Positions 24,965-33,728 are shown, counted from the first letter of the stretch. The stretch: DNA of 64,000 bases from Deltaproteobacteria bacterium (GCA_019912665.1 JAIOIE010000006.1:124001-188000); one strand, 5' to 3'. The notes: generated by a model not told the origin, from the sequence alone. Program-made: numbers and translations.

Positions 24965-26416
24965 TCAGGCCGCCTTGTCCTCTTCATAAAGCTTTCTCTC
25001 GCAGTCGGGGCAGAGGCTGTGTGTGAATTCGGCGGCGGAGCGGTCTTCTATGTATTTTTCTATCCTCATCCAGTAGCCCCTGTCGTCCCTTATTCTCTTG
25101 CAGTTCGCGCATATAGGGATGAGGCCGCTAAGGGTCTTTATGCGGGAGAGCGCGTCCCTCAGCTCGTTCTCCGTCTTCTTCCGTTCCGTAATGTCCTGGA
25201 CCGTGCCCCTTACGGCGACAGGCTTTCCGTTCCTGTACTCCGTCCTGCCGATGGCCTGGACGTATTTCAGGGCGCCTTTGACCTCGACCCTGAAGTCGAA
25301 CTCGTACCCGCCGCCCCTTTCAAGGGAATCCTGGATGGCGTTCTTGAGCGCCTCCCGGTCTTCCCGATGGACCATCTTCATGAACTCCTCCATGTTCATG
25401 GGCTGCCCTTCCCTGAGCCCGAAAATCCTGTACGCCTCGCTTGAGCCGCACATCTGGTCCTTTTCCGGGTCCCATATCCAATTTCCGAGGCGTGCTATCC
25501 GCTGTGCCTCATCGAGCATCCTTTCGCCCAGCTTCCTTGCGGTTATGTCCTGGTTTACCGTGACCGCCCCCAGAATACGGCCCCTTTCGTCCGTAAGGGG
25601 CACAGCCGAGTTCATTATGAAGCGGCGCACCCCGTTGAAGCCCTCTATCTCTACTTCTTCGTTTAATGAGGTCTCGCCCTTTTCAATGGCCCTCGCGCCA
25701 GCCCACTCATGGGGAGCTATCGGTTTTCCTGTTTCCGCCCACCAGGCCTTGTATTCGCCGTATTCCTCGATGCCGACGCGCCTCACGCCGCCCCATATCC
25801 TCTGTCCCTCGTCGTTTCCCTCCACAATGTTGCCGCTACAATCCAAGATCCACACGCCCACGGGAAGTAAGGCGAGCACCTTACTTAGTAGCCCCCTTTC
25901 CCTGAGTACGGCCTGCTCGGCCCTCCTCCTCTCGGTTATGTCCCTCCATGAGACTATCGCGCCAAGGAGCTTGCCTGCATTATCAAAGACCGGGCCAGCG
26001 TTGGCCAGTACGTATGTCTCGCTCCCGTCCGGCTTCCGGAGCGTGAACTCCCGGTCGCTTATGACCCGGCCCTCCCGGAGCGCGATGTAAAGCGGGTTTT
26101 CATCATCCCTGAGCTTTCTTCCGTCCGGATGGTAGACAGGGCATTTGCCGGCAAGGTCCTTCAGCTTAAGCCCCTCGATGCTTTCCGGGCCGTTACCCGA
26201 CATGCGGAGCGCTTCCCTGCTTGCCATCCTTACCGTCTCGTCAGGCGCTGAAACGATGATTATGCCCTCGGGTATGTACTTCATAAGGGCCTCTATCGTG
26301 GCGGGGTTTTCTTCGAGATTGCGTCTTCGCTCGGCCTCTTTTTTTTCCAGTTCCCTTATTCGTTTTCTGAGGCTTTCCAATTCTCCCATTATTCCGTGGC
26401 GGTCGGCTTGGTCCAT
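24965..26416 (-). CDS. Triple-PAS sensor protein with four-cysteine C-terminal tail, no kinase domain
   Basis: 483 aa, soluble. A short coiled coil (about 10-35) is followed by three PAS/PAC modules (about 42-170, 172-300, 300-415), each ending in a DIT-type PAC motif (WRDITERR, NQDITARK, VQDITERKK). After a coiled-coil linker comes LSGLIPICANCKRIRDDRG and a final SLCPDCERKLY: Cys436, 439, 469 and 472 form two CxxC pairs that could bind zinc or an Fe-S cluster. This tail is known to me from many PAS proteins of Deltaproteobacteria and Nitrospirae, but it has no established function. No histidine kinase, GGDEF or EAL domain is present. Start ATG preceded by AAAGGAG at seven bases. Confidence 0.88.
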   Translation of the reverse strand: MDQADRHGIMGELESLRKRIRELEKKEAERRRNLEENPATIEALMKYIPEGIIIVSAPDETVRMASREALRMSGNGPESIEGLKLKDLAGKCPVYHPDGRKLRDDENPLYIALREGRVISDREFTLRKPDGSETYVLANAGPVFDNAGKLLGAIVSWRDITERRRAEQAVLRERGLLSKVLALLPVGVWILDCSGNIVEGNDEGQRIWGGVRRVGIEEYGEYKAWWAETGKPIAPHEWAGARAIEKGETSLNEEVEIEGFNGVRRFIMNSAVPLTDERGRILGAVTVNQDITARKLGERMLDEAQRIARLGNWIWDPEKDQMCGSSEAYRIFGLREGQPMNMEEFMKMVHREDREALKNAIQDSLERGGGYEFDFRVEVKGALKYVQAIGRTEYRNGKPVAVRGTVQDITERKKTENELRDALSRIKTLSGLIPICANCKRIRDDRGYWMRIEKYIEDRSAAEFTHSLCPDCERKLYEEDKAA

Positions 26417-26516
26417 AAGCGCGCTCCTTTACCGGTCTTTGACGATATGCGCGTTATGCGGAGTGCCATATATTGGAGTGTCCAGATCCTATTTTCAGTA
26501 TAACAGAAGGAACAGG

Positions 26517-26542
26517 AGCGCCTGGAATGCGGTCCGGGCGCT
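26517..26542. other. Perfect 10-bp inverted repeat upstream of yebC
   Basis: AGCGCCTGGA (26517-26526) can pair with TCCGGGCGCT (26533-26542) including one G-T pair, with a six-base loop. No T-run follows on either strand, so it is not a standard terminator. It lies in the 213-bp gap between the divergent PAS gene and yebC; a smaller repeat GAAAC-GTAT-GTTTC lies at 26580-26593. Roles unknown. Confidence 0.4.
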
Positions 26543-26629
26543 TATATTGTAAATTGAAAAACCGGTCCTTTTGTGTTATGAAACGTATGTTTCCTATTAA
26601 TAACAAAAAAGTCTCAACGGAGCGGTTTA

Positions 26630-27382
26630 ATGGCAGGGCATTCAAAGTGGGCCAACATCAAACACAAGAAGGCCAAATCCGACGCTAAGAAGGGCAAGGT
26701 CTTTACGAAACTGGTGAAGGAGATAATGGTCGCGGCCAAGAGCGGGAGCGACCCCGGGGGGAACCCCAGGCTCCGCCTCGCCGTCGAGAAGGCCAAGGCC
26801 GAGAACCTCCCGGCCGACAATATCGAGAGGGCCATAAAGAAAGGCGCTGGCGAGCTCGAAAACGTGGTCTACGAGGAGGGCGCATACGAGGGCTATGGGC
26901 CTGGCGGGGTCGCCGTTATCGTGAACTTCATGACCGACAACAGGAACAGGACCGCCTCGGAGGTGAGGCACGCCTTTTCGCGCTTCGGCGGAAGCCTCGG
27001 CCAGAGCGGCTCGGTCGCTTACATGTTCGAGAAAAAGGGCGTCTTCACCTTTGACATGGGCTCGATAACGGAAGAAAGGCTCATGGAGGCCGCGCTCGAG
27101 GCCGGGGCCGAGGACGTAGCAGCTAACCAGGACGACAGGGTCTTCGAGGTATATACCGAGCCCACGGACTACGCCAGGGTCAAATCGGCCTTCGACCAGG
27201 CCGGGGTCCGCTATGCCCATTCAGACATAGCAATGGTCCCGAAGACGACCGTAAGCGTCGAGGGTAAAACCGCCAGGCAGGTGCTGAGCCTACTTGAGGA
27301 GCTCGAGGACCTGGACGACGTCCAGTCAGTGTACGCGAACTTCGATATTTCGCCCGAGGAGATGTCGAGCATAGCCTCCTAA
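26630..27382 (+). CDS. yebC: YebC/PmpR family protein
   Basis: 250 aa, standard length. It opens with AGHSKWANIKHKKAKSDAKKGK, the family signature, followed by GGNPRLRLAVEKAKAENLPADNIERA and, near the middle, EGYGPGGVAVIV. Older work describes YebC proteins as transcription regulators; recent work shows roles in translation of difficult (proline-rich) stretches. It precedes ruvC as in many bacteria, though here a repeat hairpin separates the two. Confidence 0.97.
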   Translation: MAGHSKWANIKHKKAKSDAKKGKVFTKLVKEIMVAAKSGSDPGGNPRLRLAVEKAKAENLPADNIERAIKKGAGELENVVYEEGAYEGYGPGGVAVIVNFMTDNRNRTASEVRHAFSRFGGSLGQSGSVAYMFEKKGVFTFDMGSITEERLMEAALEAGAEDVAANQDDRVFEVYTEPTDYARVKSAFDQAGVRYAHSDIAMVPKTTVSVEGKTARQVLSLLEELEDLDDVQSVYANFDISPEEMSSIAS

Positions 27383-27436
27383 AATAATCTATCTGGACGG
27401 CCGCGAGTTCGCGCGGTATCCGGGTGTGATTCTAAC

Positions 27437-27532
27437 AGGTTGCGGAAAAACGTAAAATTCGCTCAGGCTGCTCAAAAAGCTCCAGATGCGAGCGACTAAG
27501 ACAACGAAGCAGATGGGCTTTTTCAGCAGCCT
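27437..27532. repeat. REP/MITE-like element: three copies of an AGGYTGC-NN-AAAAA unit forming a hairpin
   Basis: AGGCTGCTCAAAAAGCTC (27465-27482) is an imperfect inverted repeat of GGGCTTTTTCAGCAGCCT (27515-27532), 16 of 18 positions pairing across a 32-bp loop. A third, direct and more degenerate copy, AGGTTGCGGAAAAACG, is at 27437-27452. The element ends just before the ruvC ribosome binding site. The composition suggests a dispersed palindromic repeat, and similar AGGCTGCTGAAAAA palindromes are, as far as I recall, scattered in deltaproteobacterial and Nitrospirae genomes. Confidence 0.65.
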
Positions 27533-27547
27533 ACAAAGGTGAAAACG

Positions 27548-28069
27548 ATGGTGCTGGGAATAGACCCCGGAAGCGTCTCTACAGGCTACGGCATAGTGGA
27601 GAGGAAGGGCAATGCGCTGGTGCGCGTCTGCCACGGGGATATCTCTCCCGGAGCCGGGCTTCCGCTTTCCTCCCGACTCCTCTGCATATCAAAGAGGCTC
27701 AGGGAGATAATAGAGGAGTTCAGGCCAGAAGCCGTCTCGCTCGAATCGGTCTTTTACGCGAAGAACGCCAGGAGCGCCATAATACTCGGGCAGGCGAGGG
27801 GGGCTCTGCTAGTCACCGTCGCGGAATTCGGAATACCCGTATACGAGTATTCTCCTTCCTCGGTCAAGCAGGCTGTAACAGGGAACGGCAGGGCCGCCAA
27901 GGAAGACGTGCAGAAGATGGTAGGTCTCCTGCTGAAAGCCGGGCTGATAGAAGGCAAGAAGGACGCAACCGACGCGCTCGCCCTTGCCATCTGCCACCTT
28001 AACAGCCATTCTTCCGGACTCCGCATAAAGGGGGAGGCCGCGCTCCTTTCCACCAGGCGCACGATATGA
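27548..28069 (+). CDS. ruvC: Holliday junction endonuclease RuvC
   Basis: 173 aa from ATG 27548, preceded by AAAGGTG at six bases; GTG 27539 lies within that site and is rejected. RuvC cleaves Holliday junctions as a dimer. Catalytic acidic residues are visible: Asp7 in LGIDPGSVSTGYG, the glutamate in SLESVF, and the C-terminal DATDALALAICH. ATGATA overlap with ruvA at 28066 indicates coupling. Confidence 0.97.
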   Translation: MVLGIDPGSVSTGYGIVERKGNALVRVCHGDISPGAGLPLSSRLLCISKRLREIIEEFRPEAVSLESVFYAKNARSAIILGQARGALLVTVAEFGIPVYEYSPSSVKQAVTGNGRAAKEDVQKMVGLLLKAGLIEGKKDATDALALAICHLNSHSSGLRIKGEAALLSTRRTI

Positions 28070-28677
28070 TAGCCAGCATAAAGGGGCGCATAATACACAA
28101 GACTACGGAATCGGTGGTCATCGAGACTGGCGGGGTGGGCTACGAGGTCTTCATCCCGCTTTCCACGTTCTATACCCTTCCTCTTGACGGAGAAATTGTA
28201 AGCCTCCGGGTCCATACCCATTTGAGGGAGGACGCCATACAGCTATACGGCTTTCTGACTCAAGAGGAGAAGGAGGTCTTCCAGCTCCTCATAAGCGTTT
28301 CGGGCGTGGGTCCGAAGCTTGCCCGGAATATCCTTTCAGGGGTCGCGGTAGGAGACCTCATACAGGCCATAAGCTCGTCAGACAAGGCGCGGCTCGGCTC
28401 AATCCCGGGTATAGGCGCAAAATCGTCCGAGAGGCTCATCCTGGAGCTGAAGGACAAAATAGGCTCAATATCCTTCAGGGGTGCGCCTCAGGAAGAGCCC
28501 GCTTCCGGCAGGGACCCGCTCGTAAGCGACGTTGTCTCGGCACTTGAGAACCTCGGCTACAGGAGCGTGCCCGCGGAGGAGGCGGCCAAGAAGGCGGCCC
28601 GGTCACTCGGGGACGAGCCTGCCTTTGAAGAGGTCCTGAAGGAATCGCTCCGGCTCATTTCGAAGACAAGGACATGA
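28066..28677 (+). CDS. ruvA: Holliday junction branch migration protein RuvA
   Basis: 203 aa. N-terminal OB fold ([28 protein letters not shown] trimmed here), the helix-hairpin-helix pair [17 protein letters not shown] and [20 protein letters not shown], and a C-terminal three-helix domain (VSALENLGY) that contacts RuvB. Tetramer binding the junction. Four bases separate it from ruvB. Confidence 0.97.
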   Translation: MIASIKGRIIHKTTESVVIETGGVGYEVFIPLSTFYTLPLDGEIVSLRVHTHLREDAIQLYGFLTQEEKEVFQLLISVSGVGPKLARNILSGVAVGDLIQAISSSDKARLGSIPGIGAKSSERLILELKDKIGSISFRGAPQEEPASGRDPLVSDVVSALENLGYRSVPAEEAAKKAARSLGDEPAFEEVLKESLRLISKTRT

Positions 28678-28681
28678 ACGC

Positions 28682-29713
28682 ATGGAAGACGAGCGCGAAA
28701 TAACGCCCGCGAAGCTTAAAGAGGACGAGTTCGAGGCAACCCTCCGGCCCAAGCTCCTCGACGACTTCATAGGGCAGGAGAAGCTCAAGGAAAACTTGAA
28801 GGTCTTTATCCAGGCCGCCAAGGGCAGGGGAGAGGCGCTCGACCACGTCCTCTTCTACGGCCCTCCGGGGCTCGGGAAGACCACAATGGCCATGATAATA
28901 GCCAACGAACTCGGGAGCCAGATAAAGGCCTCCTCAGGCCCGGTCATAGACAAGGCCGGCGACCTGGCGGCAATGCTCACGAATATCGAGGACCGCGACG
29001 TCTTCTTCATAGACGAGATACACAGGCTTACCCCGGCCGTGGAAGAGATACTCTATCCGGCAATGGAGGACTATCATATTGACATACTAATCGGGCAGGG
29101 GCCTTCGGCAAGGTCGGTAAAGATAGAGCTTCCGAAGTTCACCCTCATTGGCGCGACGACAAGGGCCGGGCTCCTTACCTCGCCTTTGCGGGACAGGTTC
29201 GGGGTGATGCTGAGGTTCGACTTCTATGCGGCCGATGAGCTTAAGACCATAGTCACGCGCTCAGCCTCCATACTCGATGTAGAGATCACGCCCGACGGCG
29301 CCGAGGAGATCGCAGGGAGGTCTAGGGGCACTCCGAGGGTAGCTAACCGGCTCTTGCGGAGGGTGAGGGACTTCGCCCAGGTCAAGGCAAAGGGCGTGAT
29401 AACAAGGGATGTCGCGGCCGGCGCCCTTTCCATGCTCGAGATAGACTCAAAAGGGTTCGACAAGATGGACAGGAGGATGCTCCTCACCATAATAGACAAG
29501 TTCGGCGGAGGGCCGGTGGGCATAGAGGCACTTGCCTCGGCGCTCCACGAGGAGAAGGACGCCATAGAGGACCTCCACGAGCCCTACCTCCTGCAGGAGG
29601 GGTATCTCAACAGGACCCCCAGGGGCAGGGTCGCTACGGAGCTTGCGTACGCGCACCTGGGCCGGCCCTGCAGAAAGACGGCGAGCGCAGGGAAGCAGGA
29701 AGGGCTTTTTTGA
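28682..29713 (+). CDS. ruvB: Holliday junction branch migration ATPase RuvB
   Basis: 343 aa, usual length. Opening [19 protein letters not shown], Walker [10 protein letters not shown], Walker B FIDEIHRL, sensor 1 [18 protein letters not shown] and the winged-helix end with [17 protein letters not shown] are all characteristic. Hexameric motor driving branch migration with RuvA; complete ruvCAB operon. The end overlaps the spurious upstream extension of the queH frame. Confidence 0.98.
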   Translation: MEDEREITPAKLKEDEFEATLRPKLLDDFIGQEKLKENLKVFIQAAKGRGEALDHVLFYGPPGLGKTTMAMIIANELGSQIKASSGPVIDKAGDLAAMLTNIEDRDVFFIDEIHRLTPAVEEILYPAMEDYHIDILIGQGPSARSVKIELPKFTLIGATTRAGLLTSPLRDRFGVMLRFDFYAADELKTIVTRSASILDVEITPDGAEEIAGRSRGTPRVANRLLRRVRDFAQVKAKGVITRDVAAGALSMLEIDSKGFDKMDRRMLLTIIDKFGGGPVGIEALASALHEEKDAIEDLHEPYLLQEGYLNRTPRGRVATELAYAHLGRPCRKTASAGKQEGLF

Positions 29714-29738
29714 TCCAGTCCCCCCAACCTCCAAATTA

Positions 29739-30365
29739 ATGTCACGAATGAAAGAGGTCATATCCATAAAGGACCTCCCGGCCGTATCGGCCCCCGGCAG
29801 GAACACTCCCGTTTTGGCGCACATCTGCTGCGGCCCCTGCTCGATCATGCCGCTTAAATCTCTCCTTGATGGAAAGGCCGAGGTCTCCGGCTTCTTCCAT
29901 AACCCGAATATCCACCCGTTATCGGAGTTCAGGAAAAGGCTCGCCGCCGCAAGGGAGCTTGCCCGACACCTCTCGCTTAACGTCATATTTGACGAGGAAT
30001 ACAGGCCCTCGGCATTCCTTAAGGGCTTGAAGGAGCACGCGGGCCCCGGTTTCCCGAAAACGGGAAAGAGATGCGAACATTGCTACTATCTCAGGCTTGA
30101 GGCTACCGCACGGGCCGCCAGCCACCTCGGGTTTCCGGTCTTCACCTCGTCTCTTCTATACAGCAGGTACCAGGACCACGATGCCATAAGGAGCGCAGGC
30201 ATTGAATTAGCCGGAAAGTACGGCATACTCTTCCTTTATGAGGATTTCAGGCCTCTGTGGCAGGAAGGCATCGACGCCTCCAAGGCCCTCGGACTCTATA
30301 GGCAGAAATATTGCGGCTGCATATACAGCAAAATGGAAAGGTACTCGAAGAAGTCAAAAAAATAA
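29739..30365 (+). CDS. queH: Epoxyqueuosine reductase QueH
   Basis: 208 aa from ATG 29739; the frame is open further into ruvB but that extension is Arg/Ala-rich and not family-like. QueH (old DUF208) reduces epoxyqueuosine to queuosine in tRNA, the last step of the pathway, replacing QueG. Conserved cysteines are seen: HICCGPC (C30, C31, C34), KRCEHCYYLR (C112, C115) and YCGC (C192, C194), expected to bind the Fe-S cluster and metal. Also SLLYSRYQDHDAI. No other queuosine genes are in the window. Confidence 0.93.
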   Translation: MSRMKEVISIKDLPAVSAPGRNTPVLAHICCGPCSIMPLKSLLDGKAEVSGFFHNPNIHPLSEFRKRLAAARELARHLSLNVIFDEEYRPSAFLKGLKEHAGPGFPKTGKRCEHCYYLRLEATARAASHLGFPVFTSSLLYSRYQDHDAIRSAGIELAGKYGILFLYEDFRPLWQEGIDASKALGLYRQKYCGCIYSKMERYSKKSKK

Positions 30366-30410
30366 TGAGGGGCCGCTTCGAATAGAAATCCCCTCCGGGG
30401 CCGGTTAACG

Positions 30411-31613
30411 ATGCAGAAGACTGTCGAGGTCTCATCAAATATGGCCGTTGCCGAGCAGGCCGTGGAGATAGTCGAGAGAAAGGGGACCGGGCATCCGGAC
30501 TCCATCTGCGACGCTGTCATGGAAAGGATCTCGGTGGCTTTGAGCCGCGAGTACATGGAAAGGTTCGGCGCCGTCCTCCATCATAATATCGACAAGGGCC
30601 TCCTCGTAGCCGGGCAGGTGGAGAAGGGCTTCGGGGGAGGTAAGGTCCTGAAGCCGATGGAGCTCATCGTAGGCGACAGGGCATCTTTCGGGACTGACGA
30701 GTCTCGCGTCCCGGTCGAGGATATAGTAAAGCGGACAGTCCGTTCCTGGGTCACTGAGAACCTCCCGCACGTGGACCCTGACGAGCACCTTAAGGTCAGG
30801 GTCGTACTGCAACCGGGCTCCGAGGAGCTTGCGGGCATTTTCGAGAGGCGCGGCAGGGTTAGGGTCGCGAACGACACCTCTGCGGCGGCAGGCTATGCCC
30901 CGCTCACTCCCACCGAGCGCGCGGTCCTGGCTACCGAACGCTTTATAAATTCCGAGGCCTTCAAGCTCCGCTTCCCGGAAGCAGGCTCGGATGTGAAGGT
31001 GATGGGCGTAAGGACAGGGAGCGAGCTCGGCTTGACGGTCGCCTGCCCGCTTTTCGCGGGTCTTATACAGAGCGAGTCCGCCTACTTTAAAAAGAAAAAA
31101 GAGATGCACACCGCAATCAAGGACTTCCTCTCGGGCTTTCCGTTTTCTGATATTGCTCTCAATCTCAATTCTCTCGACATGAAAGGGCAGGGCACCAGGG
31201 GCGTGTACCTCACGCTTCTCGGCACGTCCGCCGAGGACGCGGACTCGGGCCAGGTTGGAAGGGGAAACCGCGTAAACGGCGTTATCTCTCTAAACCGCCC
31301 GATGGGCACCGAGGCGGCAGCAGGGAAAAACCCGGTGAGCCACGTGGGGAAAATATATTCGATAATGTCGCACATAATGGCATCCGAGATATACGGGCGC
31401 GTCAAGGGCGTGAAGGAGGTCTCTGTCTGGCTCCTGAGCGAGATCGGGAGGCCCATAGACGAGCCCAAGCAGGTCTTTGTGCAGGTCATACCAGAGGGCA
31501 GGGCCGGCAGGGACCATTACGAGAAGGGAGTAAGGAAGATAATCGACGAGTTCCTTTTACGGATTTCTTCGTTTACAGAAGAGCTCGCAAGGGGCGAGCA
31601 CCCCGTATGCTGA
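30411..31613 (+). CDS. Archaeal-type S-adenosylmethionine synthetase
   Basis: 400 aa. Makes S-adenosylmethionine from ATP and methionine. The sequence belongs to the archaeal MAT family rather than bacterial MetK: ERKGTGHPDSICDAVMERIS near the start, HHNIDKGLLVAGQ, GGGKVLKPMELIVGDRA, NDTSAAAGYAPLTPTERAV and GNRVNGVISLNRPMGTEAAAGKNP. Bacterial MetK would show a GHPDK start and the GAGDQG loop, absent here. Such enzymes occur in some Deltaproteobacteria, probably after old transfer from archaea. AdoMet feeds several radical SAM enzymes and methyltransferases in this window. Confidence 0.95.
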   Translation: MQKTVEVSSNMAVAEQAVEIVERKGTGHPDSICDAVMERISVALSREYMERFGAVLHHNIDKGLLVAGQVEKGFGGGKVLKPMELIVGDRASFGTDESRVPVEDIVKRTVRSWVTENLPHVDPDEHLKVRVVLQPGSEELAGIFERRGRVRVANDTSAAAGYAPLTPTERAVLATERFINSEAFKLRFPEAGSDVKVMGVRTGSELGLTVACPLFAGLIQSESAYFKKKKEMHTAIKDFLSGFPFSDIALNLNSLDMKGQGTRGVYLTLLGTSAEDADSGQVGRGNRVNGVISLNRPMGTEAAAGKNPVSHVGKIYSIMSHIMASEIYGRVKGVKEVSVWLLSEIGRPIDEPKQVFVQVIPEGRAGRDHYEKGVRKIIDEFLLRISSFTEELARGEHPVC

Positions 31614-31640
31614 AGAGGCCAGAAAGGAGGTCTGCGCCAG

Positions 31641-32030
31641 ATGAACCGGAACAATAACCATAAGGCAAGGCATAAAAAGCTCCTCCTCGACAGGAAGCGC
31701 AAGGTGTGGAACGACCTGAGGGAGGAGATATTCAGGAAATTCGGAAAGGACTACAGCGACCAGTTCGACATACCGCACGACCTCGAGGAGATGTCGGTCC
31801 TGGACCTTGTCGAAGACCTCGGCCTTTCGGTCTCGGACTTGAGGAGGCAGGAACTGGAGAGCATGGAGGTGGCCCTTCGGAAACTGGACGAGGGCACATA
31901 CGGCACATGCAGCCGGTGCGGGGCCGAGATCGGCGAGGAGAGGCTCAAGGCCATGCCATACGCCGAGCACTGTTTGAGGTGCCAGACCGAGCTCGAAGAG
32001 CTGTCCGGAGGCAAGAAACCCACTATCTGA
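31641..32030 (+). CDS. DksA/TraR-type C4 zinc-finger protein
   Basis: 129 aa. A helical N-terminal part (about 10-85) precedes a C4 zinc finger C90-SRC93 ... C111-LRC114 in the typical setting GTYGTCSRCGAEIGEERLKAMP. DksA relatives bind the RNA polymerase secondary channel and modulate transcription during starvation. The acidic DxxDA tip motif of true DksA is not clear (VLDLVEDLG lies in the coiled-coil region), so I call it only DksA-like. AGAAAGGAGG-type RBS at about 31618-31629 upstream. Confidence 0.9.
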   Translation: MNRNNNHKARHKKLLLDRKRKVWNDLREEIFRKFGKDYSDQFDIPHDLEEMSVLDLVEDLGLSVSDLRRQELESMEVALRKLDEGTYGTCSRCGAEIGEERLKAMPYAEHCLRCQTELEELSGGKKPTI

Positions 32031-32070
32031 AGCCCCGCTTTTTGGGTTCCTGCCAGGGAGCCGTTCCTGA

Positions 32071-32076
32071 TATAAT
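32071..32076 (+). promoter_or_regulatory. Perfect -10 box close to a start codon (possible leaderless transcript)
   Basis: TATAAT at 32071-32076 lies nine bases before the ATG at 32085, so transcription would begin at or next to the start codon. No ribosome binding site precedes this ATG. The -35 region (TTCCTG, 32047-32052, 18-bp spacing) is weak. Confidence 0.45.
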
Positions 32077-32084
32077 GTCCGTGT

Positions 32085-32999
32085 ATGGGTTTCCGTCCGG
32101 GCTACATAAGGCTTTACGAGACCGGCGAGCTTTTTACCCGCATAAGGGAGCTCAAGGCCATGCTCTCCCCGTGCAGGGTGTGCCCTTTAGAGTGCGGCGC
32201 GGCTCGCCTTGAGGGGAAGGCCGGCGTCTGCCGTACCGGCTCGTTTCCGCGAGTTTCCGCCGCAATCTCGCATTTCGGCGAGGAACCGCCGCTTGTAGGC
32301 AGCTACGGGAGCGGCACGATCTTCCTTTCGTACTGCAATCTTAAGTGCGTATTCTGCCAGAACCATGAGATAAGCCGTTCCGGAGACGGGAGGGAAGTGA
32401 CACCCGAGGGTCTCGCTTCGATGATGCTCCGCCTCCAGAGAGAGGGCTGCCATAACATAAACTTCGTTACGCCCACGCACCAGGCCCCGCAGATAGCCGA
32501 AAGCCTTCCCCTTGCCATAGAGAACGGTCTTGATGTGCCGCTCGTCTACAACTCAGGCGGCTACGACTCGCTCGAAACGCTAAAACTCCTTGAAGGCATA
32601 TTCGACATATATATGCCGGATATCAAATACGGCTCTGACCGGAGCGGTCTCGAGCTTTCAGGCATCCACGGATATTTCTCGAAGGCCAGGGAGGCGGTAA
32701 GGGAGATGCACAGGCAGGTCGGAAATCTCGAGACCGGGCCGGACAATATCGCCCGCCGGGGCCTCATCGTAAGGCACCTCGTCCTCCCGGACGGCCTTGC
32801 TGGTACCGAGGAGGTAATGCGCTTCCTGGCTGAAGATATATCTACAGACACCTATGTCAACATCATGGACCAGTACAGGCCCGTATACAGGGCTTTTGAG
32901 GACCCGCGCCTCTCAAGAAGGGCTACTGTTGTGGAGCTTGAGCAGGCAATCGAGACTGCGCGTAAAAAGGGGCTCAGCCGCATAGAGGGACGTTGCTGA
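32085..32999 (+). CDS. PflA-like radical SAM protein
   Basis: 304 aa. The cluster motif CNLKCVFC (C84, C88, C91) is preceded by four N-terminal cysteines, C30-RVC33-PLEC37 and C49, as in the AmmeMemoRadiSam/PflA-related family that may carry an extra metal site. Further motifs: NFVTPTHQAPQI, YNSGGYDS, DIYMPDIKY and VNIMDQYRP. These proteins resemble pyruvate formate-lyase activase but their substrate is generally unknown. No MEMO or AMMECR1 partner genes are adjacent. The start is probably read from a leaderless or very short leader mRNA (see the -10 at 32071). Confidence 0.9.
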   Translation: MGFRPGYIRLYETGELFTRIRELKAMLSPCRVCPLECGAARLEGKAGVCRTGSFPRVSAAISHFGEEPPLVGSYGSGTIFLSYCNLKCVFCQNHEISRSGDGREVTPEGLASMMLRLQREGCHNINFVTPTHQAPQIAESLPLAIENGLDVPLVYNSGGYDSLETLKLLEGIFDIYMPDIKYGSDRSGLELSGIHGYFSKAREAVREMHRQVGNLETGPDNIARRGLIVRHLVLPDGLAGTEEVMRFLAEDISTDTYVNIMDQYRPVYRAFEDPRLSRRATVVELEQAIETARKKGLSRIEGRC

Positions 33000-33080
33000 A
33001 GGCTCAAGTCATTCTGGGCGGAGCCAAAGTGTGACAGTGCAGCCAATATTGCTTTCGGTTCGTAAATATCGGAGGGGCAC

Positions 33081-33530
33081 GTGGCGGAGCGCCGGATCTC
33101 GGCCGGGGGTGTGATATTCAGGAAAAAAGGCGGGCTGGTCGAGGTCGCGCTTATTTCCGTCCGCGGCGGCAAGGTCTGGGGGCTTCCCAAAGGCACGGCG
33201 GAAAAAGGCGAGAACCTCGCGAGGACCGCGCACAGGGAGGTCAGGGAAGAGACCGGCCTTGACGGCAGGATAATCGAGAAGATCGGGCATATAGAGTATT
33301 TCTTCACCATGAAAGAGGGCGGGGAGACCAGGAGGATATTCAAGATAGTATATTTTTTCCTCATGGAGTATACGTCAGGGAGGGTCGAGGACCACGACGA
33401 GGAGGTCGACGAGTGCAGGTGGGTCCCCATAGGCGAAGCTGCCGGCATGATGAGGTTTAAGGACGAGAAGGATATCATTAGGAAAGCAAGGGAGATGATA
33501 GAGATGCTCCTTTCGAGCGAGGGCGCCTGA
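33081..33530 (+). CDS. Nudix hydrolase
   Basis: 149 aa. The Nudix box G-x5-E-x7-REVREETG is clear (GTAEKGENLARTAHREVREETGLDG region, about residues 38-62 when trimmed). It opens with AGGVIFRKKGGLVEVALIS, and GKVWGLPKG precedes the box, as in diadenosine polyphosphate hydrolases of the Ap4A/MutT group; substrate cannot be assigned with certainty. Start is GTG 33081 with GGAGGGG four bases upstream. It stands before the ilvE promoter and seems separately transcribed. Confidence 0.93.
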   Translation: MAERRISAGGVIFRKKGGLVEVALISVRGGKVWGLPKGTAEKGENLARTAHREVREETGLDGRIIEKIGHIEYFFTMKEGGETRRIFKIVYFFLMEYTSGRVEDHDEEVDECRWVPIGEAAGMMRFKDEKDIIRKAREMIEMLLSSEGA

Positions 33531-33589
33531 AGGGGCGCTTCACCGCCGTGCCTACCCATCAAAATACGATTCCACGCCTCTTTTCGCTC

Positions 33590-33618
33590 TTGTCATTTGT
33601 GCTGTTTTAGGTTATTTT
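33590..33618 (+). promoter_or_regulatory. Candidate promoter for ilvE-purL-purF
   Basis: TTGTCA (33590-33595) and TATTTT (33613-33618) with 17-bp spacing, in an AT-rich dip between the Nudix gene and ilvE. It leaves a leader of about 100 nt before ATG 33729. No ZTP or purine riboswitch fold is visible in that leader, although purL and purF lie downstream. Confidence 0.5.
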
Positions 33619-33728
33619 AACTTTTCTTCGGATAGCCGGAGAAAGCTCGCTTTTCGGCCCCTGTGCGGAAAAACCCCTTTGAAAAACACGGGTTTCCGAA
33701 GGGAGCCGTCAGGTCCTCGCAAGGGAAA

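Noticed and set aside
26455-26480. Possible sigma54 (-24/-12) promoter on the minus strand before the PAS gene, from TGGCAC
   Set aside because: The second element (GC at the correct 10-base distance) is absent; no other convincing -24/-12 site was found in the window.
33663-33728. N-terminal extension of IlvE from GTG 33663
   Set aside because: The 22 extra residues are not family-like and ATG 33729 has a usable ribosome binding site.
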